DNA of 64,000 bases from positions 62,001 to 126,000 of the forward strand of contig CANTFL010000272.1 of the NCBI GenBank assembly GCA_947650285.1. Reading direction: 5' to 3'. This document shows, one piece after another, positions 43,201-49,946 of this stretch. Made by a program: the position numbers and the translations under genes. How positions within the stretch are numbered: position 1 is the first letter of the stretch; each line of letters starts with the position of its first letter. Source of the stretch: Hyaloperonospora brassicae (Eukaryota; Oomycota; Peronosporomycetes; Peronosporales; Peronosporaceae). Below the pieces are notes generated by a model. It made no database searches. It had not been told where the DNA came from and saw only the letters and a program-made list of their open reading frames with translations.

Positions 43201-44103
43201 AAGACTTACCTCACGGTAAGTCGCGACTTTTACTGGCCCCGCCAGTATCAGTTTGTTCGCAAGTACATCCGTGCTTGCGAAGTATGTCAACGGGTGAAGC
43301 CTAGTCCTTCATCCCGTGCGCCATTGCAGCCTCTGCCTGTTCCGACAGAGTGCTGGCAGTCCGTTTCAATGGACTTCGTCTTCGGGTTTCCCGAAGACGC
43401 TCACAAGAATAATGGTATTCTTGTGTTTGTGGACCGATTCAGCAAGATGGTCCATCTTGCTGCTGTCCCTGAGTCAATCAAGGCTCAAGGTTGTGCTCGT
43501 GTCTTTCTAGACACGGTCTTTAGACTCCACGGGTTACCCCGTGAACTCGTATCCGACCGTGACCCTCGGTTCACGGCGGAATTTTGGAAAACCGTGTTCC
43601 GTACTCTCGGAACACGATTGAAGATGTCCACTTCTGACCATCCAGAAACAGATGGTCAGACGGAACGTGCGAACCGTGTCCTCGAAGAGATTCTTCGAGG
43701 ATATGTCCACTCGTTTCCGAGTTGGAGCGAATTCCTACCCATGGTGGAATTCGCCATCAATAATTCGGTGCATGCTTCAACACAGCACACACCGTTTTAC
43801 GTGAATGGCCTACGCCATCCACGTGTGCCCACCCTTCTAGAGTGTGACTCTTGGATAAGGGGGGAGGGACTCGCTCGAGCAAAAACCGTTTTGGCTCTTG
43901 CTCATCACGTGTCGACGCAAACGTCGTCACGTATGATGCCGATGTCGATCAAGTCGACATCGATGAAGAAGATCATCTCAATAATAGCGAAGACGCTATT
44001 ATTGATTCGGATGATGATGACGATGCTGGTATATTCAGCATCGCCAACGATTATGCCAGCGAGGAAGAAGACAACCTCGCTGAAGAAGAGAGCAATCTCT
44101 TAG
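40174..44103 (+). CDS. pol: Pol of element D: protease, RT, RNase H, integrase
   Basis: Made as a Gag-Pol fusion by -1 frameshifting; no ATG starts this frame. Aspartic protease VDCGASNNFV (Asp codon 40357). Linker to about 41450. RT with FSSMDLMDGFYQI and the catalytic YFDDVFV (Asp codons 42034 and 42037), a YFDD form of YXDD. RNase H with VVCDASDFAIG (Asp codon 42493), HDKELLAM and VYTDHAS. Integrase with HHCC finger (CHDAPTSGH ... CEVC) and the DDE set MDFVFG (43372), SDRDPRF (43555) and QTERAN. It ends at 44103 after a run in the wrong frame past the G6 junction. All key residues are intact. Confidence 0.93.
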   Translation, partial: WSGSVGAERPTDPATSREFANLLTKVAPDTQSLCVSAPGDDVSLITLKLEATNDLSLRALVDCGASNNFVRRQSLEGRRLKFVERDIPLTRMTVRLATGASITVEKRVVGIHYTLEGEQYDDDFIVLDLDDKFDVILGLPWLRKYEPRVSWQHRSVKMPAACSSDGHLMNILERPQACGCSASECDGLTCGTVVSTTAQDHSVVDHYTVEQAPGGCTEVQAAPKVHHSNKSSGPGHGCMPSGQHLRRNKSVAPKGQHENPRSTGESTVEDRFLTVVAQPQSEDVEGISPHVLEEGVPQELLAEGSGPQQPVEARSQEETETLNVLVNDGSSVGAYTLDLIVPPKLTSEITQLPTLEPKRFLRDLRSGKVKQICVLVTEDEYVTDIRSATVFAENERVLSSSSMDESVLDEKTRIERYASQSWESLQANPLYKDLIEFRDVFPESVPCELPKDKGTRHEIELKPGSKYCVMKQWPLPREQVIAIDKFFADRLAAGHVRESTSPHSSPTFCVRKATGGWRIVHAFNKLNAATVPAQTPIPRKDVIIDGMSKSTIFSSMDLMDGFYQILMRERDVPFTAVSTPSGMLWEWLVMPQGLSNAPATFNRCVTNLLRPVRDFAPSYFDDVFVHSRAMDGKTDVEVHRTHVRQVLQLMRKHKLYANLKKCIFAASEIPLLGCIVGKHGVRPDPEKIKAITDWPVPVDVKGLRKFLGLAAYLHKYSRNYAEMTVHLSCLLKKNVKWSWNAECQRSFEGIKQSLMQSPILAIADQDRPFHVVCDASDFAIGCALMQFDADGAERVICYQSRQLQAAERNYPVHDKELLAMKYALAKFRVYLLGDRPFVVYTDHASLRTAVNSPHLSQRMARWLSFFAEYNFSVEYKPGRLNVVADALSRRPDFEPDAQSNSEDKPTVATLSVSVPSSSLLDDVRKAYAEDKDLLRLMDHLVNPSSKSMRDLPALYRSSSDRYSTRNGLLYYTAVADDTPRVVVPAHHDLRLRIMYECHDAPTSGHRGREKTYLTVSRDFYWPRQYQFVRKYIRACEVCQRVKPSPSSRAPLQPLPVPTECWQSVSMDFVFGFPEDAHKNNGILVFVDRFSKMVHLAAVPESIKAQGCARVFLDTVFRLHGLPRELVSDRDPRFTAEFWKTVFRTLGTRLKMSTSDHPETDGQTERANRVLEEILRGYVHSFPSWSEFLPMVEFAINNSVHASTQHTPFYVNGLRHPRVPTLLECDSWIRGEGLARAKTVLALAHHVSTQTSSRMMPMSIKSTSMKKIISIIAKTLLLIRMMMTMLVYSASPTIMPARKKTTSLKKRAIS

Positions 44104-45083
44104 CAGTGCGCACGCAGCGCACTGCTAAACAAAACAAAGAGTCAGCAGAGAACTTCCTGCTGACTCGAGAAGCGGTAGTCCGTTTCGTTCAGGACTCCAT
44201 CGCAAATGCGGTGGACCGTCAGAAACGGAACGCAGACAAGAATGGAAGAGCAAATGTTCTTTCATTTAAGGTTAATGACCTAGTACTACTGTCTACGGTA
44301 AACCTACCTGGACATGCAGTCACTAGTGTCGGCAGTAGTAAACTACTGCCGAAATACATTGGGCCATTTCGAGTGTTGCATCGCAAGGGCAATGCATACA
44401 CACTCGAATTGCCACGTAGGATGCGCACGCATCCTACGTTTTACGTGGGGAGGCTTAGGTCGTACTGTCAGTACGGGCCTTCTTCTTCCGATGAAGATAG
44501 CCCCCACGTTCAAGAACATCCATCAAGTTCTTGCGTTCGCGCTCCAGACGATCCGTCTGGTCGCGCAGATATGATACCTCGGTATTCAACCGAGTTATCT
44601 CTCCGCGAGCTGTCGCCAGCTCGCCGAAAAGGGAGCGGACATCCCGCTCGACCTGAAGCTGCGCCGTGGCATAATCGGCGCGATCCCTCGCCCGATCAGC
44701 CTCGTGATCCTTGCGGTTCTTCCGCACGGTGTCGGTCAAAGCGTAGCGTCGGTCGCGCTCGTGCTTCAAGTCATCGCGCAATTCATCGATTGCGCGATCC
44801 ATCTCGTAAGGGTCGAGATGGTGGGCCTGGGGTTCTGGAGGAGGTCTTTCCTCCTCCACCACATCCTTTGGTGGATGCTCACGGTGATCAACGCTTTCTA
44901 GTGGAGCGTATCTTGAATCACCGTGACGATTCAGGATCAAGGACGAGCTACCTCGTCCAGTGGCGGGGGTATCCACCCTCTTGGAACAGCTGGGAGCCCC
45001 GCTCTCAGCTGTTAATGGATGTTGAAGGTCTCGTCCGCCAATATGACGAGACCCATCCGATGAGTCCTGTGGCCCATCGGTAA
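43851..45083 (+). CDS. Integrase C-terminal part of element D: acidic linker, GPF module, chromodomain
   Basis: 411-codon frame lying -1 to pol and overlapping its end; it begins at TTG and has no ATG suited to independent start. Order: highly acidic linker (DADVDQVDIDEED ... DSDDDDDAG, then YASEEEDNLAEEESN), a helical part (VVRFVQDSIANAVDRQKR), the GPF-like module (KLLPKYIGPFRVLHRKGNAY), a low-complexity spacer, and a C-terminal chromodomain (VERILNHRDDSGSRTSYLV, then WRGYPPSWNSWEP). The chromodomain should bind methylated histone and direct insertion. Positions 44455-45083 are also coding on the other strand. Confidence 0.82.
   Translation: MDKGGGTRSSKNRFGSCSSRVDANVVTYDADVDQVDIDEEDHLNNSEDAIIDSDDDDDAGIFSIANDYASEEEDNLAEEESNLLAVRTQRTAKQNKESAENFLLTREAVVRFVQDSIANAVDRQKRNADKNGRANVLSFKVNDLVLLSTVNLPGHAVTSVGSSKLLPKYIGPFRVLHRKGNAYTLELPRRMRTHPTFYVGRLRSYCQYGPSSSDEDSPHVQEHPSSSCVRAPDDPSGRADMIPRYSTELSLRELSPARRKGSGHPARPEAAPWHNRRDPSPDQPRDPCGSSARCRSKRSVGRARASSHRAIHRLRDPSRKGRDGGPGVLEEVFPPPPHPLVDAHGDQRFLVERILNHRDDSGSRTSYLVQWRGYPPSWNSWEPRSQLLMDVEGLVRQYDETHPMSPVAHR
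43859..43864 (+). promoter_or_regulatory. G6 run: frame junction between pol and the GPF/chromodomain ORF (D)
   Basis: Codons AGG GGG GAG in the pol frame. The downstream frame is -1, opening after a TGA at 43845-43847, so the shift must occur just here. A P-site GGG can re-pair after a -1 slip, or polymerase slippage to G7 would give one frame. The run length differs between copies (6, 6, 6, 7, 9). Confidence 0.55.
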
Positions 45084-46059
45084 ACACGCGCCCTAGGCGC
45101 TTGTAGACGGATTGCAAGTTTGCAATCGCGTCACGCATCTCCTCCGAGAGATGTGCCCTTCCCCAGGGCGAACTTAGGGAGTACACATCCCTATGTGCAC
45201 GCTGCGAGTTGTCAACACAACTCGCACAAGGGTCTCCCCATGTGAGGCAAGGAATGCCTGCCTCACTCGATAAACAATGCAACCGGTACCTAGCACCGGT
45301 TGGCGTTCGCCGTTCGAACCTGAGGCGTGTTGCCTCAAGTTTCTTGAGCCACCCCTCTCGTCCAAAATTCTTGACGTTTTGGACGAACGCGTTCCACGCA
45401 GCCAAAAGCGATGTTTTGTCACGCTTTTGGTTGCTATTGTACCATCGATGTCTAAGGAAGACATCGAGATAAAAGTCTTCTTCAGCGCGAAAGTTCTTCG
45501 CGCTGGGACTCAAGCCGTGAAGCTCGGTTGCATCGAATAAGGGTATTCGATGGTGTTGGCCTGTCTCGTGAGACAGGCTATTGATGAGCCGTTCGGGCAA
45601 ACGCCACGGCTTCAGCTCATCACGCTTCACAGTGGTACCTTTGTTGGTACCACGGCTGTCAGTATGACGATGGGTTGCACCATCGTCAAGTCGCTCGTGC
45701 GAAGGAGCACGAGCTGATTGCGGTGATGAGCAAACATACTCATCATCAGATTCGTCATCACTGCCGAACAGACTGTGTTGCAACTCACGAGTCCGTTCGT
45801 TCGGCAGTGGCCTTGGCGAATACTGAGGCGTCGCCGGTGAGCGAGACGCCTCTGGAGCATTGCCCGAGTCAGACACGTCTGACTCGCCAGAGTAGATGAC
45901 CTCCACATCGGGGTCATCGTACGCACGCGGCGTGATACCGCGTGCACCTGCAGCACCTGTTGCTGCAGGCGAAGAAGGGGCGGCAGACGACGAAGCGTCT
46001 GCCGCAGAGGCTTGCACAGCACCAGGCTGTGTGGGTCTTGAGTCACCTCGCATAGACAT
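44455..46059 (-). CDS. Antisense ORF of element D (534 aa, unknown function)
   Basis: Encoded opposite to gag-pol, starting at ATG 46059 (MSMRGD) about 130 bp from the 3' LTR. Residues 1-110 are acidic and Ala/Ser/Pro-rich (YSGESDVSDSGN; LFGSDDESDDE). Residues about 130-330 look globular (KPWRLPERLINSLSHETG; EDFYLDVFLRHRWY; SLLAAWNAFVQNVKNFGREG; GDPCASC). Residues about 400-534 are a charged coiled coil (MDRAIDELRDDLKHERDRRY ... VERDVRSLFGELATARGEI) ending in basic HRKKKARTD. It is present in A, B, C and E. I do not recognise a family. Possible roles are particle, envelope-like or regulatory; all are guesses. Its promoter may be in or near the 3' LTR. Confidence 0.8.
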   Translation of the reverse strand: MSMRGDSRPTQPGAVQASAADASSSAAPSSPAATGAAGARGITPRAYDDPDVEVIYSGESDVSDSGNAPEASRSPATPQYSPRPLPNERTRELQHSLFGSDDESDDEYVCSSPQSARAPSHERLDDGATHRHTDSRGTNKGTTVKRDELKPWRLPERLINSLSHETGQHHRIPLFDATELHGLSPSAKNFRAEEDFYLDVFLRHRWYNSNQKRDKTSLLAAWNAFVQNVKNFGREGWLKKLEATRLRFERRTPTGARYRLHCLSSEAGIPCLTWGDPCASCVDNSQRAHRDVYSLSSPWGRAHLSEEMRDAIANLQSVYKRLGRVFTDGPQDSSDGSRHIGGRDLQHPLTAESGAPSCSKRVDTPATGRGSSSLILNRHGDSRYAPLESVDHREHPPKDVVEEERPPPEPQAHHLDPYEMDRAIDELRDDLKHERDRRYALTDTVRKNRKDHEADRARDRADYATAQLQVERDVRSLFGELATARGEITRLNTEVSYLRDQTDRLERERKNLMDVLERGGYLHRKKKARTDSTT

Positions 46060-46177
46060 GTTAGCTATGCGAGGTCAAGCGGAAAGTGAGTGGAACGGAC
46101 CAAACAAGTACTCCCTGTCCCAATGGTGGCCAACGGGTGGCCTCCATATTTCGATAGTCACACGGTGACTATCAGTT

Positions 46178-46189
46178 AAGGGGGGGTGA
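46178..46189 (+). other. Polypurine tract of element D
   Basis: AAGGGGGGG followed by TGA directly before the 3' LTR; the plus-strand DNA primer site of LTR elements. Confidence 0.85.
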
Positions 46190-46579
46190 TGTAACGGGGC
46201 AGCCCGTTACATAATATTGTCACTTAAGGAAAGTGACAATAAAGAATATAAAGATGGATATTCTTTAAACAATATCACCGAAGCGGTGATATTGAAGGGT
46301 CGACCAGAAGGGTCTGTTCATTGGTTGATATCGTGATGATATCAACCCACCAATCGCCGCAAGACGCGCGCAATGAGTGGTGACGAGACGTCACCATACA
46401 TGCAGTTATATTAGTATAATTGAATTAAGTCAAACGAAGAGACAGTAGTTTAAAGACTTAATTTATTAATATAACAGTTCTACTTTTACCCTACCTACGC
46501 TTCCTCGCTCGCCACGTGTACGTCCGTCGGGGCACCCAAATCCCTTGCGTTAAGTTACGCAAGGGTGTGCCCCGTTACA
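46190..46579 (+). repeat. 3' LTR of element D
   Basis: 390 bp, identical by eye to the 5' LTR at 38601-38990. Confidence 0.95.
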
Positions 46580-46584
46580 ATGCG
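46580..46584 (+). repeat. Target site duplication of element D, right (ATGCG)
   Basis: Matches 38596-38600. Confidence 0.95.
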
Positions 46585-48134
46585 CCCTATGTGCCTGAGA
46601 AGATGAAGCGCGGGCAGCCCAGCTGTCCGATCAAGAGTGCGCACAAGTTCTGACCCCGGACGTGGTCAACAGTCATTATCACGTATTTGTTAAGGAGTAT
46701 CCCCCGTGACGTCTGGGGTACCGAGCCAGCAGAATGAGGAACGTTCGAGGCGACAGTTCGTGTCATGGTAGATGACAGAGCTAGTTCACAAAATACAGAC
46801 GTATTAAGTGGTGGTAAGTAGGACCGATAGACAGTCTACCTCTCTGCGCAATGTTGGCTTGGCGTGGCAGGAATAGTATCTTCTAGCGTATCGGCGAAAG
46901 GACTGCTCTTAGTCCTAATGTTTGGTCGTTGCCTTCTTACCTCCTCGTGTGTTTATCGGACAACAAGAAATGCGACACACCGTTAAATCGTTGCGAATGG
47001 TGCGGCATTCCTCGATTACATGAAACGTGCACAACAGTGTCTCGAACCTTCTCTGATGAGACGACGCGGCTCAATACGTGTATAGTTGGCCGATGATGTG
47101 ACTGGATTATGGTCATGTTTACGGCAAGCGTCATGGGGTCGGACATTGATTACGAACATTTAGTCGGTCTGTTTTGATCTGAAACAAAATTCGGGGTGAA
47201 AATAGTTGCTAGGTCCTCAGTTTGCTTGCCCTGTGCGAAGTCCAAACTTACTGCTTTTTCTGATTTATCGAATCTAAAGACTGTTCAGACATCCGTAATC
47301 AATGTCCTACCCCATGATACTTGCCGTAAACATGACCATAATCCCGTGCCACCGTCAGCCTACTATAAGAAGAATTGACGGCATCATCTCATCACTTCTC
47401 TCACCCATAAATCACCGACGCTCGCAGGCATATGATGTGATAGCGACCACTTCGTGTATTTCGTTTTCGGAAAATCATTAGTGTGCTTAACGATTGATGC
47501 TCAGTAAATGCAAAACTACCAAGTCCAGTTGCGTCAATAGTATTAGCTTGCGACGATGATGACCCGTCCCATTGGAGACAAATTCGCAGCGGAGTTGTCC
47601 TTGTGGTGAGTACTTGTCGCTAGGTGCGCAAAAAAGATTGCACTAAATGCAAAGTGATACGAGGTGGTCAACACGACGTTCGCGAGCTTGCTCGAATTAT
47701 AGTTCGCATAGCCATGTGATTGCGGACATTAGACCTTAAATTTGTTTGTTATTGCATCTATGGTGTTCGTGCGGAAATGCATACTACCTTGAATAAACAG
47801 AATGTATTGATGCCCCATCCTGTTGCGAGATTTACGCTGCGTGCGACTCTACTGGATCTTGAGGATTGCCATCGGTGAGAGCTAAATCAATTGCACGTTT
47901 GCAAATCGGACTGATTCTAACCCATTACGTCTAAACCTGTTTACGCCATGCTAAACATATGCTCATGGGATCGTGCTCATCTTCTTGATTGAATGGCTCG
48001 CGTGAAGTCCCTTTCTGGACACTTCATTCCGATCAATGGTGCGGCGCTCTTGACTGTTTGACTTTGCCATTTTCCGTCATTCATCAATATGCCAAGGCCC
48101 GCTCACAGCATCCGATCTTGCTCCCTTTCCAAGA
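46585..48134. other. Spacer between elements D and E
   Basis: About 1.55 kb without a clear gene. It holds an imperfect inverted repeat (arms about 47068-47157 and 47293-47377, both reading ATCAATGTCC(G/T)ACCCCATGA and GCCGTAAACATGACCATAAT). Because of this, short frames on opposite strands give similar peptides. These look like a decayed fold-back or transposon relic. The 3' part runs into the small secreted ORF. Confidence 0.5.
47068..47377. repeat. Imperfect inverted repeat, two arms of about 85 bp
   Basis: The left arm (47068-47157, read on the minus strand) and right arm (47293-47377, plus strand) share GTAATCAATGTCC, CCCCATGA and TTGCCGTAAACATGACCATA in order, about 80 percent identical by eye, with about 135 bp between them. 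Similarity fades outward into TCATCTCATCA-like words. No target duplication was seen. Confidence 0.65.
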
Positions 48135-48311
48135 ATGAATATCAAGGTTTCCCTGATGATCGTTCTCGCAGCTGTCACCGCCTACACGTCATCCGGTCCG
48201 GATATAGTCGTCACTGAGTGCCGTTGTGGCAAATTCTCCGGAGCTGCGTGCGACAGCGAAGATGATTCGTCTTGCATTGATTGCACCAAATTTAGCGCCA
48301 ACAACCCCTAG
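48135..48311 (+). CDS. Candidate small secreted cysteine-rich protein (58 aa)
   Basis: ATG at 48135, stop TAG at 48309-48311. Residues 1-18 (MNIKVSLMIVLAAVTAYT) look like a signal peptide: a basic residue, then a hydrophobic core, then a small-residue cleavage zone. The mature part is about 38 residues with five cysteines (CRC, AAC, SSC, DC spacing) and acidic patches. Small secreted Cys-rich proteins are common apoplastic effector candidates in oomycetes, but I cannot assign a family. Five cysteines is an odd number, and element E lies only 26 bp after the stop. The ORF may therefore be the 5' part of a longer, interrupted gene. No RXLR or LXLFLAK motif is present. Confidence 0.5.
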   Translation: MNIKVSLMIVLAAVTAYTSSGPDIVVTECRCGKFSGAACDSEDDSSCIDCTKFSANNP

Positions 48312-48332
48312 GGGCGACGTCGACGCGCCATG

Positions 48333-48337
48333 AACGA
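48333..48337 (+). repeat. Target site duplication of element E, left (AACGA)
   Basis: AACGA directly before the LTR, repeated at 56313-56317. Confidence 0.95.
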
Positions 48338-48725
48338 TGTAACGGGGCAGCCCGTTACATGATATTGTCACTTAAGGAAAGTGACAATAAAGAATATAAG
48401 ATGGATATTCTTTAAACAATATCACCAAAGTGGTGATATTGAAGGGTCGACCAAAGGGTCTGTTCATTGGTTGATATCGTGATGATATCAACCCACCAAT
48501 CGCCGCAAGACGCGCGCAATGAGTGGTGACGAGACGTCACCATACATGCAGTTAGATTAGTATAATTGAATTAAGTCAAACGAAGAGACAGTAGTTTAAA
48601 GACTTAATTTATTAATATAACAGTTCTACTTTTACCCTACCTACGCTTCCTCGTTCGCCACGTGTACGTCTGTCGGGGCACCCAAATCCCTTGCGTTAAG
48701 TTACGCAAGGGTGTGCCCCGTTACA
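48338..48725 (+). repeat. 5' LTR of element E
   Basis: 388 bp, TGTAACGGGG to CCCCGTTACA. Two bases shorter than in D (AAGATGG for AAAGATGG, CCAAAGGG for CCAGAAGGG). The stem CAATATCACCA / TGGTGATATTG (48417-48427/48431-48441) has an A-T pair where D has G-C. Confidence 0.95.
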
Positions 48726-48727
48726 CC

Positions 48728-48735
48728 TGGTAGCA
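48728..48735 (+). other. Primer binding site of element E
   Basis: TGGTAGCA, two bases inside the LTR, as in D. Confidence 0.7.
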
Positions 48736-48769
48736 CTTTGTAGTCCTTCCAAGGACCACAACATCCAAC

Positions 48770-49924
48770 ATGAACATGTTGGATGAAGAAGACACCTTTC
48801 ACGCCACGCGTGAAGGGTTTACCCATTTGAGTGACATCGAATGGGGTGCGGTAGAACGAATGAAATCTACCGTAGGCGAACTCGTCGTTAGCACCATGTT
48901 GGAGTCTCTAGACAGAGACCAACAACATGCCGCTATTGCCAAGTTCATTCACAATGAACTTGCTCTCGAGAGGGAGAAAGTAGCCTTGCTTCACCAGCAA
49001 GGCTCTCAACAGGCCGAGCAGTTGAGAAAACTCGGTGCTCAACAGACGGAGCTGTTGAGACAGCAGCAATTCCATGCTGCTGTGGGCGGGACGGCGCATG
49101 CGCGTCGTCCCGAGGTCATGAAGGTTGACATCTCCAAGTACAGTGGAGTCCCGGAGGACTCCCTGTCACTATGGTTTGTCGAACTCGACAGAGCCCTAAG
49201 GGCTATTCGCGTCGAAGATGAGCAAATGAAACTCACATTTGCTCAGACCCACTTGGCAGGGCGTGCCAAAACCTGGTCCATGGGGCTCGAGAGTAGCGAC
49301 CCAAACGTGTTTAGGTCACTAGATGACTTCAAGGCCCGGCTCAGACAAACGTTTGAGCCGCCACGGGCTGAGTTCAGGGCTCGTTCAGAGCTCCTGAAAC
49401 TCAAGCAGGGTAAGCGTGATGTGCACGCTTACGCACAACATATACGACTCCTTGCGAGTAGTATAACTGCCAACCCAGTTCATGAACACACGTTGATTAC
49501 GGTGTTCATGCAAGGGCTCGCAGAAGGGCCCGTCAGGAGCCACCTGTTCCGCCTTGAGCTGAATACGCTTGAAGAAGCGATATCAGCCGCGGAACAGGAA
49601 GACTTAAGCATGAGACAGGCTCATGCTAGCTCAAACTCTTACCGTCCACCGAGACGACAAGAGATCGGAGGTCCAGAACCAATGGACCTCTGTTATGTTG
49701 AGAGCGAGAGACCTCGCTCTACAAGCAACAAGCGATTGCAGAGGTGCAATCGCTGTCAGAAGTTAGGGCACTACGCATACGAGTGTAGTGCTCCACGCCC
49801 AGTACCAAACAGTACTGAGCGAAATGGACGACCATTCGCCAGAAAGGGCAATGGGCGTGGGTCCAGCGCTGTTGCGAAACCGCAACAGCGAGAAGGACCA
49901 TCAAAAAATGGTCGGGGTCAGTAG
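48770..49924 (+). CDS. gag: Gag of element E (384 aa)
   Basis: Intact and nearly the same as gag of D, with the same length, start context, Gag core and knuckle CNRCQKLGHYAYEC. Differences are scattered substitutions: M(K/S)STVGEL near residue 31, ALRAIRVEDE for ALRARRVEDE, and FARKGNG for FVRKGNG. One change (GAATGAAATCTACCG at 48858-48872) weakens a hairpin that is perfect in D. Confidence 0.92.
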   Translation: MNMLDEEDTFHATREGFTHLSDIEWGAVERMKSTVGELVVSTMLESLDRDQQHAAIAKFIHNELALEREKVALLHQQGSQQAEQLRKLGAQQTELLRQQQFHAAVGGTAHARRPEVMKVDISKYSGVPEDSLSLWFVELDRALRAIRVEDEQMKLTFAQTHLAGRAKTWSMGLESSDPNVFRSLDDFKARLRQTFEPPRAEFRARSELLKLKQGKRDVHAYAQHIRLLASSITANPVHEHTLITVFMQGLAEGPVRSHLFRLELNTLEEAISAAEQEDLSMRQAHASSNSYRPPRRQEIGGPEPMDLCYVESERPRSTSNKRLQRCNRCQKLGHYAYECSAPRPVPNSTERNGRPFARKGNGRGSSAVAKPQQREGPSKNGRGQ

Positions 49925-49946
49925 GGGCGGAGCGCCCTACTGATCC
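49903..49946 (+). promoter_or_regulatory. -1 frameshift signal between gag and pol (E)
   Basis: The same A AAA AAT heptamer (49903-49909), 5-nt spacer and 12-bp stem-loop (49915-49926/49935-49946) as in D, without a base change in these parts. Confidence 0.85.

Larger units (their letters stand above)
38601..46579 (+). mobile_element. Element D: apparently intact Ty3/Gypsy chromodomain retrotransposon
   Basis: 7979 bp flanked by ATGCG duplications. Two 390-bp LTRs compare as identical, so insertion was very recent. Contents in order: PBS, gag, -1 frameshift signal, protease-RT-RNase H-integrase, G6 frame junction, GPF/chromodomain ORF, antisense ORF on the minus strand, PPT. No frame is broken except at the two junctions, where a -1 shift would join them. 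Domain order PR-RT-RH-IN with a chromodomain places it with Ty3/Gypsy chromoviruses. It is the best candidate in the window for an active element. Confidence 0.93.

Noticed and set aside
48135..48311. RXLR or Crinkler effector
   Set aside because: No RXLR, EER or LXLFLAK motif in the ORF; only a signal peptide and cysteines are seen.
48189..48371. Minus-strand frame over the small secreted ORF
   Set aside because: It runs into the LTR of element E and has no features; the plus-strand ORF with a signal peptide is the better reading.
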